A DNA stretch of 64,000 nucleotides. Origin: an uncultured Mediterraneibacter sp. Lineage in GTDB: Bacteria > Bacillota > Clostridia > Lachnospirales > Lachnospiraceae. Shown one piece after another: positions 35,211 to 44,324 of the stretch; position 1 is the stretch's first letter, and each line of letters opens with the position of its first letter. A program made the translations under genes and the position numbers. The notes under the pieces are model-generated. The model was not told the DNA's origin. It did no database searches and saw nothing but the letters and a program-made list of their open reading frames with translations. The stretch covers positions 124,001 through 188,000 of the forward strand of contig CALWMN010000003.1 in assembly GCA_944381935.1 (NCBI GenBank), written 5' to 3'.

Positions 35211-35738
35211 ATGGAAGAGGGACTCATTCACATTTACTGCGGGGATGGAAAGGGAAAGACATCTGCAGCCATCGGACTTGCCGTGCGCGCAGCAGGCTGC
35301 GGGCTGAAGATCCTGTTCGCCCGGTTCCTGAAAAACGAAGATTCGGGAGAGCTGAAAATACTTGATGAGATTCCCGGGATTGAGGTCCTGCACCTGGAAA
35401 GATCATATGGTTTCTTTTGGACCCTCAGCGAGAGGGAGAAAGAGGAAGTACGAAATACATACGGTGCGCTCTGGGAGAAGATACTGGAAATGATATCTTC
35501 CGGTTCTTATGATGTGCTTGTTATGGACGAATTTATGGCGGCATACCATTACGGGTTAATCCGCCGGGAGGAGGCGCATCGGTTCCTCAGGGAGAAACCG
35601 GGAAATCTGGAGATCGTCCTGACAGGGCGAGATCCGGATGAAAGCCTTGTGGAGCTGGCAGATTATGTGTCGGAGATTCACAAGGTGAAGCATCCCTTTG
35701 ACCGCGGCGTTTTGGCACGCAGAGGGATCGAGTATTAA
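35211..35738 (+). CDS. cobO: Cob(I)yrinic acid a,c-diamide adenosyltransferase
   Basis: BtuR/CobO-type ATP:corrinoid adenosyltransferase, 175 residues, adding the upper adenosyl ligand. The P-loop [10 protein letters not shown] lies at about residues 10-19, Walker B-like VLVMDEF at about 105, and the family C-terminal [23 protein letters not shown]. The ATG at 35211 has AGGAAGG 10 bases upstream. An in-frame ATG at 35178 overlaps the cbiJ stop (ATGA) and would add 11 non-conserved residues, but could couple translation. Confidence 0.93.
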   Translation: MEEGLIHIYCGDGKGKTSAAIGLAVRAAGCGLKILFARFLKNEDSGELKILDEIPGIEVLHLERSYGFFWTLSEREKEEVRNTYGALWEKILEMISSGSYDVLVMDEFMAAYHYGLIRREEAHRFLREKPGNLEIVLTGRDPDESLVELADYVSEIHKVKHPFDRGVLARRGIEY

Positions 35739-35780
35739 GTCCAGATCCGGCATACATTCAAAAGACTGCTGCTCTTTTCT

Positions 35781-35970
35781 GCGCAAGGCAGGAAAAGCAC
35801 GAGGAAGTCAGGTTAGAATCCTGCGCAATACCCGTTGCTGTATTGGAGGAGCGGCATCCCTTTTCCGTACCCCCCCCCGGACAAGTGGAGGGAGACGGTA
35901 GTCACTGTGGGCGCAATGCCTGTGGGAAGGCGGGATGCTTTGCGTTGATACCTAAGCCAGAATATTCACT
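35781..35970 (+). promoter_or_regulatory. Cobalamin riboswitch upstream of cbiM
   Basis: The conserved core is recognisable in order. First GAGGAAGTCAGGTTAGAATCC (P3/J region), then CCCGTTGCTGTATTGGAGGAG, then GTCACTGTGGGCGCAATGCC. TGTGGGAAGGCGGG follows, and finally GATACCTAAGCCAG, the B12-box. The B12-box tail (AATATTCAC) departs from the usual form. A run of nine Cs (35870-35878) lies in a peripheral loop. It fills most of the 341-base gap between cobO and cbiM; the rest (35971-36079) likely holds the expression platform and the cbiM ribosome binding site. It should reduce cobalt import and downstream synthesis when adenosylcobalamin is plentiful. Confidence 0.88.
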
Positions 35971-36079
35971 TTTGGATGGATTTGGAGGTTACGGGGATAT
36001 GACCGGGGTATGCCGCAGAACCTCTTGTTTTTGTGGCGCCTGGGAGGTATTCACAAACGTCACAAAAAGGAGAGAGAAA

Positions 36080-36841
36080 ATGACAAAAAAAGAAAAAATC
36101 TTACTGAAGGCATCCGCCGCTTTCGCGGCGCTGTTTGCCGTCGCACCGGCCGCAAATGCGATGCATATCATGGAGGGGTATCTCCCTGCCGGATACTGCG
36201 TGGCATGGGGCCTGGTCTGCCTGCCGTTTCTGATTGCAGGATTTATTTCCCTGAGAAACAAAGTGAAAGAGAATAGAAGAAGTATGACGCTGATCGCCAT
36301 GTCGGGAGCGTTTATCTTCGTGATTTCTTCCCTGAAGATTCCATCTGCAACGGGAAGCTGTTCCCACATGACGGGAACCGGGCTGGGGGCAATCCTGTTT
36401 GGTCCGTCTGCTGTGGGCATATTGGGGATTATTGTCCTGATTTTCCAGGCAGTGCTGCTGGCACACGGGGGGTTGACGACTCTGGGGGCGAATACTTTTT
36501 CTATGGCAGTCGCAGGGCCGCTTGTGTCTTTTGGCATTTATAAGCTGTGCGGGAAACTGAAGGCAAACCGGAGGGTGAGTGTATTCCTGGCGGCGTTTAT
36601 GGGGGATTTGTTTACCTATTGTGTGACAAGCCTGCAGCTTGCCCTTGCATATCCTTCTGAATCGGGCGGAGTCATGGCATCTGCCGTGAAATTCCTCGGC
36701 GTCTTTGCGCCTACGCAGCTTCCGCTCGCCGTGATCGAGGGAATCCTGACGGTTGTCCTCGTGATCGGGCTGGAGTCTTATGCGGGACCGGAACTGAACA
36801 ACACAGGGTTTCTGTCAGGAAGAGAAAAGGAGGCCAGGTAA
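36080..36841 (+). CDS. cbiM: Energy-coupling factor cobalt transporter, substrate-specific protein CbiM
   Basis: CbiM binds Co2+ at the outer face and forms the substrate unit of the CbiMNQO importer. The protein has 253 residues. An N-terminal hydrophobic segment ends in AANA and is followed by the metal-binding N terminus of the mature protein, MHIMEGYLP (mature Met-His, about residue 30). About six membrane segments follow, with [18 protein letters not shown] and [17 protein letters not shown]. The start is ATG 36080 with AAAGGAG upstream. First gene after the cobalamin riboswitch. Confidence 0.95.
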   Translation: MTKKEKILLKASAAFAALFAVAPAANAMHIMEGYLPAGYCVAWGLVCLPFLIAGFISLRNKVKENRRSMTLIAMSGAFIFVISSLKIPSATGSCSHMTGTGLGAILFGPSAVGILGIIVLIFQAVLLAHGGLTTLGANTFSMAVAGPLVSFGIYKLCGKLKANRRVSVFLAAFMGDLFTYCVTSLQLALAYPSESGGVMASAVKFLGVFAPTQLPLAVIEGILTVVLVIGLESYAGPELNNTGFLSGREKEAR

Positions 36842-36842
36842 G

Positions 36843-37157
36843 ATGTCAAGAAATACAAAGACTGTTTTGATACTGATTGCCGCGGCGGTTCTGATCGCAG
36901 CCGTTCCGCTGTTTGTTTTAAAGGACGCAGAGTTTGGCGGCTCTGACGATGCGGGAAGCGTTATGGTAGAAGAGATACAGGGGGAATACACGCCGTGGTT
37001 TACGCCGGTTCTTGAGTCTGCCCTCGGAGGGGAGATCCCGGGAGAGGTGGAAAGCCTGATCTTTTGCGTGCAGACCGGGATCGGCGCAGGTGTGATCGCC
37101 TTTTTTATGGGACGTTTTGTAGAGCGGAAGAAGTGGGAAAGCGATGAGCGTTATTGA
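36843..37157 (+). CDS. cbiN: Energy-coupling factor cobalt transporter auxiliary protein CbiN
   Basis: Small membrane protein, 104 residues, with two membrane segments (about 6-26 and 70-90) around an extracytoplasmic loop containing GEYTPWFTPV. It is needed for metal loading of CbiM in this transporter type. It starts one base after the cbiM stop and overlaps cbiQ by 14 bases. Confidence 0.93.
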   Translation: MSRNTKTVLILIAAAVLIAAVPLFVLKDAEFGGSDDAGSVMVEEIQGEYTPWFTPVLESALGGEIPGEVESLIFCVQTGIGAGVIAFFMGRFVERKKWESDERY

Positions 37158-37935
37158 CAGGCTGTGTTATCAGTCGAGGCTTCGGTATGTAAATGCGGAG
37201 GAAAAGTTTGTGTATGCCATACTGACCCTCATATTCTGCGTTGCAAGCCGGTCTTTTGCAGTGGCGCTTATCGCATTTGCCGCGAATGGGATCCTGACGG
37301 TGGGAAAAGGAGGGATCTCCCTTTCCCGCTATTGCAGGCTGCTTCTGATTCCGGTCTCCTTTCTGGTTGTGGGAACGGCGGCAATCCTTGTGGATGTCTC
37401 AGAGATACCCATGGACGCATTTGCATTTCCAGTGGGAGACCGGTATCTTACGGGAAGCCGCGCAACGACCATGGAAGCTCTGCGCGTCTGCGCCGCAGCA
37501 TTCTCGTCGGCCACATGCCTGTATTTCCTTGCCCTGAATACGACGATGACAGATATCCTGGACGTACTGAGAAAGCTGCGGCTCCCTTCGCTGTTCATTG
37601 AGCTTATGATGCTGATTTACCGGTTTATCTTCCTGCTTTTTGAGACAGCCGGGGCGATTCGGATTTCACAGGAATCCAGGCTTGGGGACCGGAATTACCG
37701 GACGAAGGCCCGTTCCTTTGGGGAAATGGGAAGCGCGCTGTTTATCCGTGCTTTATCCCGCTCGAATAGCCTGTATGACGCAATGGAATCAAGGGGTTAC
37801 GACGGGAAGATCCGTGTGCTTTCACAGCAGCAGCCTCCGAGGAAGAAGAAAATCCTCATGATTGCCGGATTTGAGTTGATCCTGGCAGTCCTGACAATCC
37901 GGGAAATCTGGGTGCGGACAGGGGGACATGGGTAA
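37144..37935 (+). CDS. cbiQ: Energy-coupling factor transporter transmembrane protein CbiQ
   Basis: T component of the cobalt ECF importer, 263 residues, about five membrane segments. Coupling-helix motifs are visible as ARSFGEMGSALFIRALSRSNSLYDAMESRGY (the Ala-Arg-Gly type ATPase contacts). It lies between cbiN and cbiO. Confidence 0.93.
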   Translation: MSVIDRLCYQSRLRYVNAEEKFVYAILTLIFCVASRSFAVALIAFAANGILTVGKGGISLSRYCRLLLIPVSFLVVGTAAILVDVSEIPMDAFAFPVGDRYLTGSRATTMEALRVCAAAFSSATCLYFLALNTTMTDILDVLRKLRLPSLFIELMMLIYRFIFLLFETAGAIRISQESRLGDRNYRTKARSFGEMGSALFIRALSRSNSLYDAMESRGYDGKIRVLSQQQPPRKKKILMIAGFELILAVLTIREIWVRTGGHG

Positions 37936-37939
37936 GTAA

Positions 37940-38839
37940 ATGGAAAAAAAGAAAAAGACAATGGCAGATAGGGAGACAAAAGACGGGCAGGACTGGGTGA
38001 TCGAGGCAGAGCACGTCTCTTATGCATATGAAGGAAATGACGAGAAAGCGCTGGATAATTTCAGCCTGAAGATACAGCGCGGCAAAAAGGTGGCGTTCAT
38101 GGGCGGGAACGGTTCGGGAAAGTCGACCTTTTTCCTGTGCCTTAACGGGATCAGAAAGCCGGATAAGGGCAGAATCATAATAGATAAAAGACCTGTTGTA
38201 TATAGGAAACGGGAATTGCTGGAAGTACGAAAGAAGGTGGGGATCGTATTCCAGGAACCGGATAACCAGCTTTTTTCTGCCAGCGTATACCAGGAAATCT
38301 CGTTTGGAATCCTGAATCTTGGAGTGGATGAAGACACTGCCAGGCGGAAGGTGGAGCAGGTGATAGAAGAACTGGGAATCTCGCCGTTTCGGGAACGTCC
38401 AGTCCATGCATTGAGCGGCGGACAGAAAAAGCAGGTCGCCATTGCAGATATTCTGGCCATGAGCCCGGAAGTCATGATTCTGGACGAACCGGCGGCAGCC
38501 CTGGATAGCTGGCATACAAACAAGGTGCGCAGGATTGTAGATGATCTGGCGAAAAGGGGAATCACTGTGCTTGTGTCCACCCATGATATGGACTATGCCT
38601 ACGGATGGGCGGACGAGATCGTGCTCATGCACAGGGGGCAGTTGATCGGGAAAGGAACGCCCCTGGAGGTGTGTTCTGATGCGGAGGCGCTCAAAAAGGC
38701 AGGCCTGGAGATGCCTGCCGTGCTGAAACTGTATGGGAGGATGAAGCAAAGAGGGATTCTGTCCTCTGACACCATGCCGCCGGCGAATATGGAAGAACTG
38801 GAAGACTGTCTGGCGAATGCGTATGAGAGACGGATGTAA
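37940..38839 (+). CDS. cbiO: Energy-coupling factor cobalt transporter ATP-binding protein CbiO
   Basis: ATPase of the cobalt importer, 299 residues. Walker A GGNGSGKST (about residue 55), Q-loop VFQEPDNQLFSASV, signature LSGGQKKQVAIADILAM (about 154), Walker B VMILDEPAAALDSW, and switch His in VSTHDMDYA. A C-terminal regulatory tail of about 70 residues follows, as in ECF ATPases. Confidence 0.94.
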   Translation: MEKKKKTMADRETKDGQDWVIEAEHVSYAYEGNDEKALDNFSLKIQRGKKVAFMGGNGSGKSTFFLCLNGIRKPDKGRIIIDKRPVVYRKRELLEVRKKVGIVFQEPDNQLFSASVYQEISFGILNLGVDEDTARRKVEQVIEELGISPFRERPVHALSGGQKKQVAIADILAMSPEVMILDEPAAALDSWHTNKVRRIVDDLAKRGITVLVSTHDMDYAYGWADEIVLMHRGQLIGKGTPLEVCSDAEALKKAGLEMPAVLKLYGRMKQRGILSSDTMPPANMEELEDCLANAYERRM

Positions 38840-38849
38840 GGAGGAGATC

Positions 38850-39623
38850 ATGAAGAAAAAAGGGATTCTGGTGGTGAGCTTTGGGACAAGCCATCTGGAT
38901 ACGATGGAACAGACGATAGAACGGCTTGAGAAGAGCGTGGAGGAAGCTTTTCCTGACCGTGCAGTGTACCGGGCGTTTACGAGCGGAATTATCATACGGA
39001 AACTGAAGCGGACAGAGAATCTTGCAGTTGACACGGTAAGAGAGGCGCTTGACCGGATGGCAAAAGACGGGATAGAGGATGTGGCCGTACAGCCGACCCA
39101 TATTATAAACGGGATCGAGAACGAACGTATGATGGAAGTGCTGATGGAGAAGATGGGACAGTTTCGCAGGATGCAGGTTGGTAAGCCGCTCTTAAGCAGC
39201 GTGGATGATTATAAGAAGGCGATCCATGCGATTATGGCAGAGACAGACCTGGCAGAAGATGAGATGCTGGTGTTCATGGGACATGGCACAGAGCATCACG
39301 CCAACTCAGCATATCCGACTCTTGAATATACCTTTCATGCCCTGGGGTACAGCCAGGTGCTTGTAGGGACAGTGGAAAGCTTCCCGGACCTTACGAATGT
39401 CAGGAGAAAGCTTGAGATATCAGGCAGGAAAAAGGTCGCCCTGATGCCCTTCATGCTGGTGGCAGGGGACCATGCGAAGCATGATATGGCAGGGGAGGAA
39501 GACTCCTGGAAAAGTGAGCTTCAGGAGGACGGATATGAAGTTCGGGTGATCATGAAGGGACTCGGCGAATTTGAAGGGATCAGGAAGATATTCCGGGAGC
39601 ATATTGAAGAGGCAGGGGAGTGA
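38850..39623 (+). CDS. cbiK: Sirohydrochlorin cobaltochelatase CbiK
   Basis: Inserts Co2+ into sirohydrochlorin, the first committed step of the anaerobic pathway. The protein has 257 residues. The metal-binding and catalytic histidines are in the expected contexts: VQPTHIINGIE (about residue 85), MGHGTEHHANSAYPTLEY (about 147) and LVAGDHAKHDMAGEEDSWKS (about 207). GGAGGA precedes the ATG at 38850. It directly follows the cobalt importer. Confidence 0.94.
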   Translation: MKKKGILVVSFGTSHLDTMEQTIERLEKSVEEAFPDRAVYRAFTSGIIIRKLKRTENLAVDTVREALDRMAKDGIEDVAVQPTHIINGIENERMMEVLMEKMGQFRRMQVGKPLLSSVDDYKKAIHAIMAETDLAEDEMLVFMGHGTEHHANSAYPTLEYTFHALGYSQVLVGTVESFPDLTNVRRKLEISGRKKVALMPFMLVAGDHAKHDMAGEEDSWKSELQEDGYEVRVIMKGLGEFEGIRKIFREHIEEAGE

Positions 39624-39748
39624 TCTCGGCATTGGAGAAGACAGGGCATGCGGTTGAAATTGACCTGAAACGAAATATATCGTATGATAAGAACGGAAAG
39701 AAACATCCGACAAAATTTATCTTGTCAAATGAAGGAAATAAGCAGTAA
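39620..39748 (+). CDS. Possible 42-residue small ORF overlapping the end of cbiK
   Basis: A GTG at 39620 overlaps the cbiK stop as GTGA, the same kind of overlap seen elsewhere in the window, and opens 42 codons to a TAA at 39746-39748. The predicted peptide is polar and basic (includes VEIDLKRNISYDKNGKKH) with protein-like composition but no family I recognise. The tkt promoter lies inside it. It may be a gene remnant, a real small protein or chance. Confidence 0.25.
   Translation: MISALEKTGHAVEIDLKRNISYDKNGKKHPTKFILSNEGNKQ
39660..39688 (+). promoter_or_regulatory. Predicted promoter of tkt
   Basis: TTGACC (39660-39665) and TATGAT (39683-39688) with a 17-base spacer, about 78 bases before the tkt start. 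It would make tkt, and probably the genes after it, partly independent of the cobalamin riboswitch. Confidence 0.6.
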
Positions 39749-39765
39749 GTATGAGGAGGAAATTG

Positions 39766-41763
39766 ATGGATATTGAACAGTTAGCGGTTAATTCGATTCG
39801 GATTCTCTCAGCAGATATGATAGAGAAGGCAAATTCGGGGCATCCCGGGCTCCCGCTCGGAGCGGCCCCTGCCGCCTATGAGCTTTGGGCGCATCATATG
39901 AATCACAGCCCCAAAAATCCGAAGTGGATGAACAGGGACAGATTTGTGCTCTCAGCGGGGCACGGTTCGGCCATGCTTTATTCCCTTCTGCATCTGTTCG
40001 GATACGGGGATCTTGGTATTCAGGATCTCAAAGAATTTAGGCAGCTTAACTCTCTTACGCCGGGGCATCCCGAATACGGGCACACAACGGGAGTGGAGGC
40101 GACGACAGGACCGCTGGGCGCCGGGCTGGGAATGGCAGTGGGAATGGCAGTCGCAGAGCGCTTTCTCGCCGCGAAATTTAACAGGGAGGGATACCCTCTG
40201 TTTGACCACTACACATATGTGATGTGCGGAGACGGCTGCCTTATGGAGGGGATTTCTTCAGAAGCCATGTCCTTTGCGGGAACCCAGAAGCTGGGAAAAC
40301 TGATCGTTCTGTATGATTCAAATGCGATCACCATTGAGGGAAGCACAGACTGTGTGTTTGACGAAGATGTGTCAAAACGGTTTGAGTCATTCGGTTTCCA
40401 GACCCTTGAAGTGCCGGACGGAAATGACCTTGAGGCGATCGGGCGTGCCATTGAAGAGGCGAAGGCTGAGAAAGAGAAGCCTTCCTTTATCAGGATTACA
40501 ACAAAGATCGGATACGGAGTTCCGGCGAAAGAGGGCAGGGCGAGTGCCCACGGGGAGCCCCTGGGGGCGGAAAATGTGCTGGCGCTTCGCAGCACGCTTG
40601 GATGGCCTTACGAAGATGCCTTTGATGTGCCCACAGCTGTCTATCAGCACTACCAGGCTCTTGCAAAAGAAGGCTGGGAAAAGGAAGAAAAATGGAACCG
40701 CATTACAGAGGCTTACAAGAAGGAATATCCCAAGCTCTGGCGTGAGCTGAAAGAGAAGTATTACGGAGACATTGCCGGGAAACTTTTCGGGGATGAGGCA
40801 TACTGGGAAGTGGGCGGCAAAGCGGATGCGACGAGAAATATGTCCGGCGCTGCCCTGAACTATATCAAGGACGTGCTCCCGAACCTGATTGGAGGCTCGG
40901 CTGACCTGGGACCATCAAATAAGACGGTACTCAAAGGAGAAGCATATATGACGCCGGGCACCCCGGACGGACGCAACATCCATTTTGGTGTCCGTGAGAT
41001 GGGGATGACGGCGATTGCAAACGGTATCCTTCTGCACGGGGGACTCCGCTCCTATGTGGCAACCTTCTTCGTGTTTGCCGACTATATGAAACCGATGTTA
41101 CGGCTTGCCTCCCTGATGGAGATCCCGCAGATCGCAGTCCTGACCCACGACAGTATCGGTGTGGGAGAGGACGGACCGACCCATGAGCCGGTAGAGCAGC
41201 TTGCCATGCTTCGCTCCATGCCGAATATGCGGGTCTACCGACCGGCGGATGAGACTGAGACAAAAGCTGCGTGGTACTGCGCAGTAAAGGCATCCTGCAC
41301 GCCTTCGTGCATCGTTTTGTCCAGACAGAAAACACCGGCGCTTGGCTGTACGGGGAAGGATGCGCTGCACGGAGGATATGTTGTAAAGAAAGAAGCCGGA
41401 GGAAAGGCGGACCTTGTGATGATCTCCACCGGCACAGAGCTTGCCATAACGCTGGAAGCAGCGGATATGCTGGAAAAGGACGGGTATTCTGTGCGCGTTG
41501 TGAGTATGCCGTGCCTGGATCTTTTTGAAGAGCAGGAGAAGGAATACCGGGAGAAGGTACTTCTGCCGCCATCGGTGAAACGGGTGGTTGTAGAGGCAGG
41601 GACCTCCTATTCCTGGGGAAAGATTGCCGGACCGGACGGCATCTATATCACAATGGACGAGTTCGGCGCATCCGCTCCGGCAGGGCAGTTGTATGAAAAA
41701 TACGGGTTTACTGCCGATGGGGTTGCCAACACCGTCAGAGAGCAGATGAATGTTATGCCGTAG
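39766..41763 (+). CDS. tkt: Transketolase
   Basis: Thiamine-diphosphate enzyme of the pentose phosphate pathway transferring two-carbon units between sugar phosphates. Full length at 665 residues. N-terminal SGHPGLPLGAAP, the ThDP/Mg motif CGDGCLMEGISSEAMSFAG (about residue 152), the catalytic glutamate region FGVREMGMTAIANG (about 407) and TYDS-type HDSIGVGEDGPTHEPVEQLA (about 468). The ATG at 39766 has GAGGAGGA upstream. Its position between cbiK and cbiD is unusual for a central-metabolism gene. Confidence 0.95.
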   Translation: MDIEQLAVNSIRILSADMIEKANSGHPGLPLGAAPAAYELWAHHMNHSPKNPKWMNRDRFVLSAGHGSAMLYSLLHLFGYGDLGIQDLKEFRQLNSLTPGHPEYGHTTGVEATTGPLGAGLGMAVGMAVAERFLAAKFNREGYPLFDHYTYVMCGDGCLMEGISSEAMSFAGTQKLGKLIVLYDSNAITIEGSTDCVFDEDVSKRFESFGFQTLEVPDGNDLEAIGRAIEEAKAEKEKPSFIRITTKIGYGVPAKEGRASAHGEPLGAENVLALRSTLGWPYEDAFDVPTAVYQHYQALAKEGWEKEEKWNRITEAYKKEYPKLWRELKEKYYGDIAGKLFGDEAYWEVGGKADATRNMSGAALNYIKDVLPNLIGGSADLGPSNKTVLKGEAYMTPGTPDGRNIHFGVREMGMTAIANGILLHGGLRSYVATFFVFADYMKPMLRLASLMEIPQIAVLTHDSIGVGEDGPTHEPVEQLAMLRSMPNMRVYRPADETETKAAWYCAVKASCTPSCIVLSRQKTPALGCTGKDALHGGYVVKKEAGGKADLVMISTGTELAITLEAADMLEKDGYSVRVVSMPCLDLFEEQEKEYREKVLLPPSVKRVVVEAGTSYSWGKIAGPDGIYITMDEFGASAPAGQLYEKYGFTADGVANTVREQMNVMP

Positions 41764-41917
41764 AAAATGCAGTGGAGGATCTGAAAAAGACAGCAGCCGG
41801 GGTGATCGGTGCGAATACGGCCGACAGCGTGGCAGGATGGATACGGGAAGGCAGATTGAACCGGGGGCAGAAAGAAAACAGAGACAGTCTAGAAAAATAA
41901 GCCAGGAGGAAAAAGAG

Positions 41918-42370
41918 ATGTTAGAAGCAGGAACGAAGGCGCCGGCATTTGAACTGCCGGATCAGGACGGGAAGATACATACATTGGAAGAATACAGAGG
42001 AAAGAAAGTAATCCTGTATTTTTATCCAAAAGACAACACGCCCGGATGCACAAAGCAGGCGTGTGGATTTGGGGAGCTGTATCCCCAGTTTACAGAGAAG
42101 GGCGCGGTGGTACTCGGCGTGAGCAGGGACAGCGTGGCATCCCACAAGAAATTTGAGGAGAAATATAATCTGCCGTTTACCCTGCTCTCGGATCCGGAAC
42201 TTACCTGCATACAGGCATACGATGTGTGGAAGGAAAAAAATATGTATGGCAGGAAGACAATGGGTATTGTGCGCACCACATACCTGATTGACGAGGAGGG
42301 AGTGATCGCCAAAGCATTCGGAAAGGTGAAGGCGGCAGATAATCCGGCTCAGATGCTTGCAGAGCTATGA
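41918..42370 (+). CDS. bcp: Thioredoxin-dependent peroxiredoxin, Bcp/PrxQ type
   Basis: Thiol peroxidase of 150 residues. The peroxidatic Cys44 in the NTPGCTKQ motif and a resolving Cys49 five residues later give the atypical 2-Cys Bcp arrangement. It would reduce hydroperoxides with thioredoxin in the cytoplasm. AGGAGGA precedes the ATG at 41918. Its stop overlaps the cbiD start (ATGA), so it is translationally coupled to cobalamin synthesis genes. Confidence 0.93.
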   Translation: MLEAGTKAPAFELPDQDGKIHTLEEYRGKKVILYFYPKDNTPGCTKQACGFGELYPQFTEKGAVVLGVSRDSVASHKKFEEKYNLPFTLLSDPELTCIQAYDVWKEKNMYGRKTMGIVRTTYLIDEEGVIAKAFGKVKAADNPAQMLAEL

Positions 42371-43530
42371 GGCAGGAGATCGGAAGGACCCGCCAGGGAC
42401 TCCGACTTGGCTATACGACCGGGAGCTGTGCGGCAGCAGCGGCAAAGGCGGCGGCGAAGATGCTGTTCTCGGGTGAAGAGGTCTGCCAGGTCAGGCTCAT
42501 GACTCCAAAGGGAATCGAACTGTATCTGGACGTGGAATGTCCCACGGCAGGAGGGGATGGTGCAGAATGTGCCGTCCGAAAATACAGCGGGGACGACCCG
42601 GATGTGACGGATGGACTCCTGGTGTTTGCAAGAGTGGAGAAGGTATTATCCGGCAGGGGGGTCTCCCAGGAGGAACGCATCCTGATCGAGGGCGGCGAAG
42701 GCGTCGGCAGGGTGACGAGGCATGGACTGGAGCAGGACGTCGGAGAGGCGGCGATCAACAGGGTCCCAAGACAGATGATACGGCAGTCAGTCCTGGAGAT
42801 TTGCAGGCAATATGGATATGAGGGAAACATACTGGTGACTGTCTCTATTCCCGAGGGGCGTAAGGCCGCGAAGAAAACGTTTAACCCCAGGCTTGGCATC
42901 GAGGGCGGATTATCTGTCCTGGGGACGACGGGAATCGTGGAGCCTATGAGTGAGAAGGCCCTGACGGATACCATCTGGCTTGAGTTAAAGATGTTAAAGG
43001 AGAGCGGCTGCCGGGTATGCTGCATGACGCCGGGGAATTACGGGCAGGATTTTCTGAAAGGAAGGCTGGGTGTGGACGTCCGTCCTGCTGTAAAATGCAG
43101 CAACTTTATCGGAGAAACGATCGATTACGGCAGGCTTCTCGGGATGCGGGGAATGCTGCTCATCGGACATGCCGGGAAACTGGTCAAGCTGGCGGCAGGC
43201 GTGATGAACACCCATTCCCGCCAGGCGGACTGCAGGATGGAGGTGCTTGCCGCGCATGCGGCGATGGCAGGGGCAGGCTCCCGGACAGCGAGGGAGATCA
43301 TGGACTGTGTCAGCACCTCAGAGGCGCTGAAAATCTTAAGGGAGAGCGGACTTTCAGTTCCGGTTATGGAAACTGTCATGGAGAAAATAGAATTTCATCT
43401 GCGCCAAAGGGCAGGAGAAGAGCTTGAGATAGGCGCATTTATGTTTGCGGACGGCGGGGAGATATTGGGAGAAACATCCACAGCGCGCCGTCTTTTTGAT
43501 GAAATATATAAAGGAGTACGGAGAAAATGA
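42367..43530 (+). CDS. cbiD: Cobalt-precorrin-5B C1-methyltransferase CbiD
   Basis: Methylates C1 of the corrin ring using SAM. The protein has 387 residues. Diagnostic N-terminal LRLGYTTGSCAAAAAKAAAKML, central INRVPRQMI and FNPRLGIEGGLSVLGTTGIVEPMSEKAL, and FIGETIDYG. It starts inside the bcp stop and ends overlapping cbiL by four bases. Confidence 0.95.
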   Translation: MRQEIGRTRQGLRLGYTTGSCAAAAAKAAAKMLFSGEEVCQVRLMTPKGIELYLDVECPTAGGDGAECAVRKYSGDDPDVTDGLLVFARVEKVLSGRGVSQEERILIEGGEGVGRVTRHGLEQDVGEAAINRVPRQMIRQSVLEICRQYGYEGNILVTVSIPEGRKAAKKTFNPRLGIEGGLSVLGTTGIVEPMSEKALTDTIWLELKMLKESGCRVCCMTPGNYGQDFLKGRLGVDVRPAVKCSNFIGETIDYGRLLGMRGMLLIGHAGKLVKLAAGVMNTHSRQADCRMEVLAAHAAMAGAGSRTAREIMDCVSTSEALKILRESGLSVPVMETVMEKIEFHLRQRAGEELEIGAFMFADGGEILGETSTARRLFDEIYKGVRRK

Positions 43531-44324
43531 GCGGGACATTTACAGGTGTGGGGGTAGGACCGGGCGACCCGGAACTTATGACGCTCAAGGCAGTCCGGGC
43601 AGTCCGGGAGGGAACGGTTCTCGCCATCCCGGTATCGGACAGCACACTAACGGAAGCGTTTTGTACAGAGGAAGAAAGCGGGACGGGGCAGGAAATATAT
43701 CTGAAAAAATGCGTGGCATACCGGATTGCTGTCCGGGCGGTTCCTGAGGCGGCACGGAAGAGAAAATTATTTCTTCCGATGCCGATGGTGAAGGATAGAG
43801 ACCGCCTGAAAAAAATCCATGACGGGGACGCCGCTGCGGCTGCCAGGCTTCTGGATGAAGGAGAAGATATTGTGTTCCTGACACTGGGGGATCCGACAGT
43901 ATATTCTACATGCACATATGTACACAGGAGGCTAAAGGAGAAGGGATATGCGACTGCGCTGATACCGGGTATCCCGTCTTTCTGTGCAGCGGCAGCCCGG
44001 CTGGATATGCCCCTTGTGGAGAACAGGGAGGAACTCCATGTGGTTCCCGCCTCCTATGGGATTGAGGAAAGCCTGCATCTTGCAGGCACAAAGGTACTGA
44101 TGAAGGCAGGAAGGAAAATGCCGGAAGTGAAAGCCTGTCTGCAGGAAGCGGGGATGGAAGCCGTGATGGTGGAAAACTGCGGGATGCCCGATGAGCGCAT
44201 CTTTGGTTCTGTCAGCGGGATACCGGAAAAGGCAGGATATTATTCCCTGCTGATTGCAAAAGAAAAGCAGAGACGGGAGAAAAAAGGGACTGCGGGGGAA
44301 GAGAAAGGAGGGGATACAGCATGA
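43527..44324 (+). CDS. cbiL: Precorrin-2 / cobalt-factor II C20-methyltransferase
   Basis: SAM-dependent corrin methyltransferase of the tetrapyrrole methylase fold, 265 residues. The N-terminal GVGVGPGDPELMTLKAVRAV (residues 7-26) and FLTLGDPTVYSTCTYV are typical of CbiL. ATGA overlap with cbiD; four-base overlap with cbiF. A charged Lys/Glu/Gly-rich tail of about 20 residues ends the protein. Confidence 0.93.
   Translation: MSGTFTGVGVGPGDPELMTLKAVRAVREGTVLAIPVSDSTLTEAFCTEEESGTGQEIYLKKCVAYRIAVRAVPEAARKRKLFLPMPMVKDRDRLKKIHDGDAAAAARLLDEGEDIVFLTLGDPTVYSTCTYVHRRLKEKGYATALIPGIPSFCAAAARLDMPLVENREELHVVPASYGIEESLHLAGTKVLMKAGRKMPEVKACLQEAGMEAVMVENCGMPDERIFGSVSGIPEKAGYYSLLIAKEKQRREKKGTAGEEKGGDTA

Noticed and set aside
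35870-35878. The nine-C run as a frameshifted or phase-variable coding tract
   Set aside because: It lies inside the non-coding riboswitch, so length changes would not alter a protein frame.
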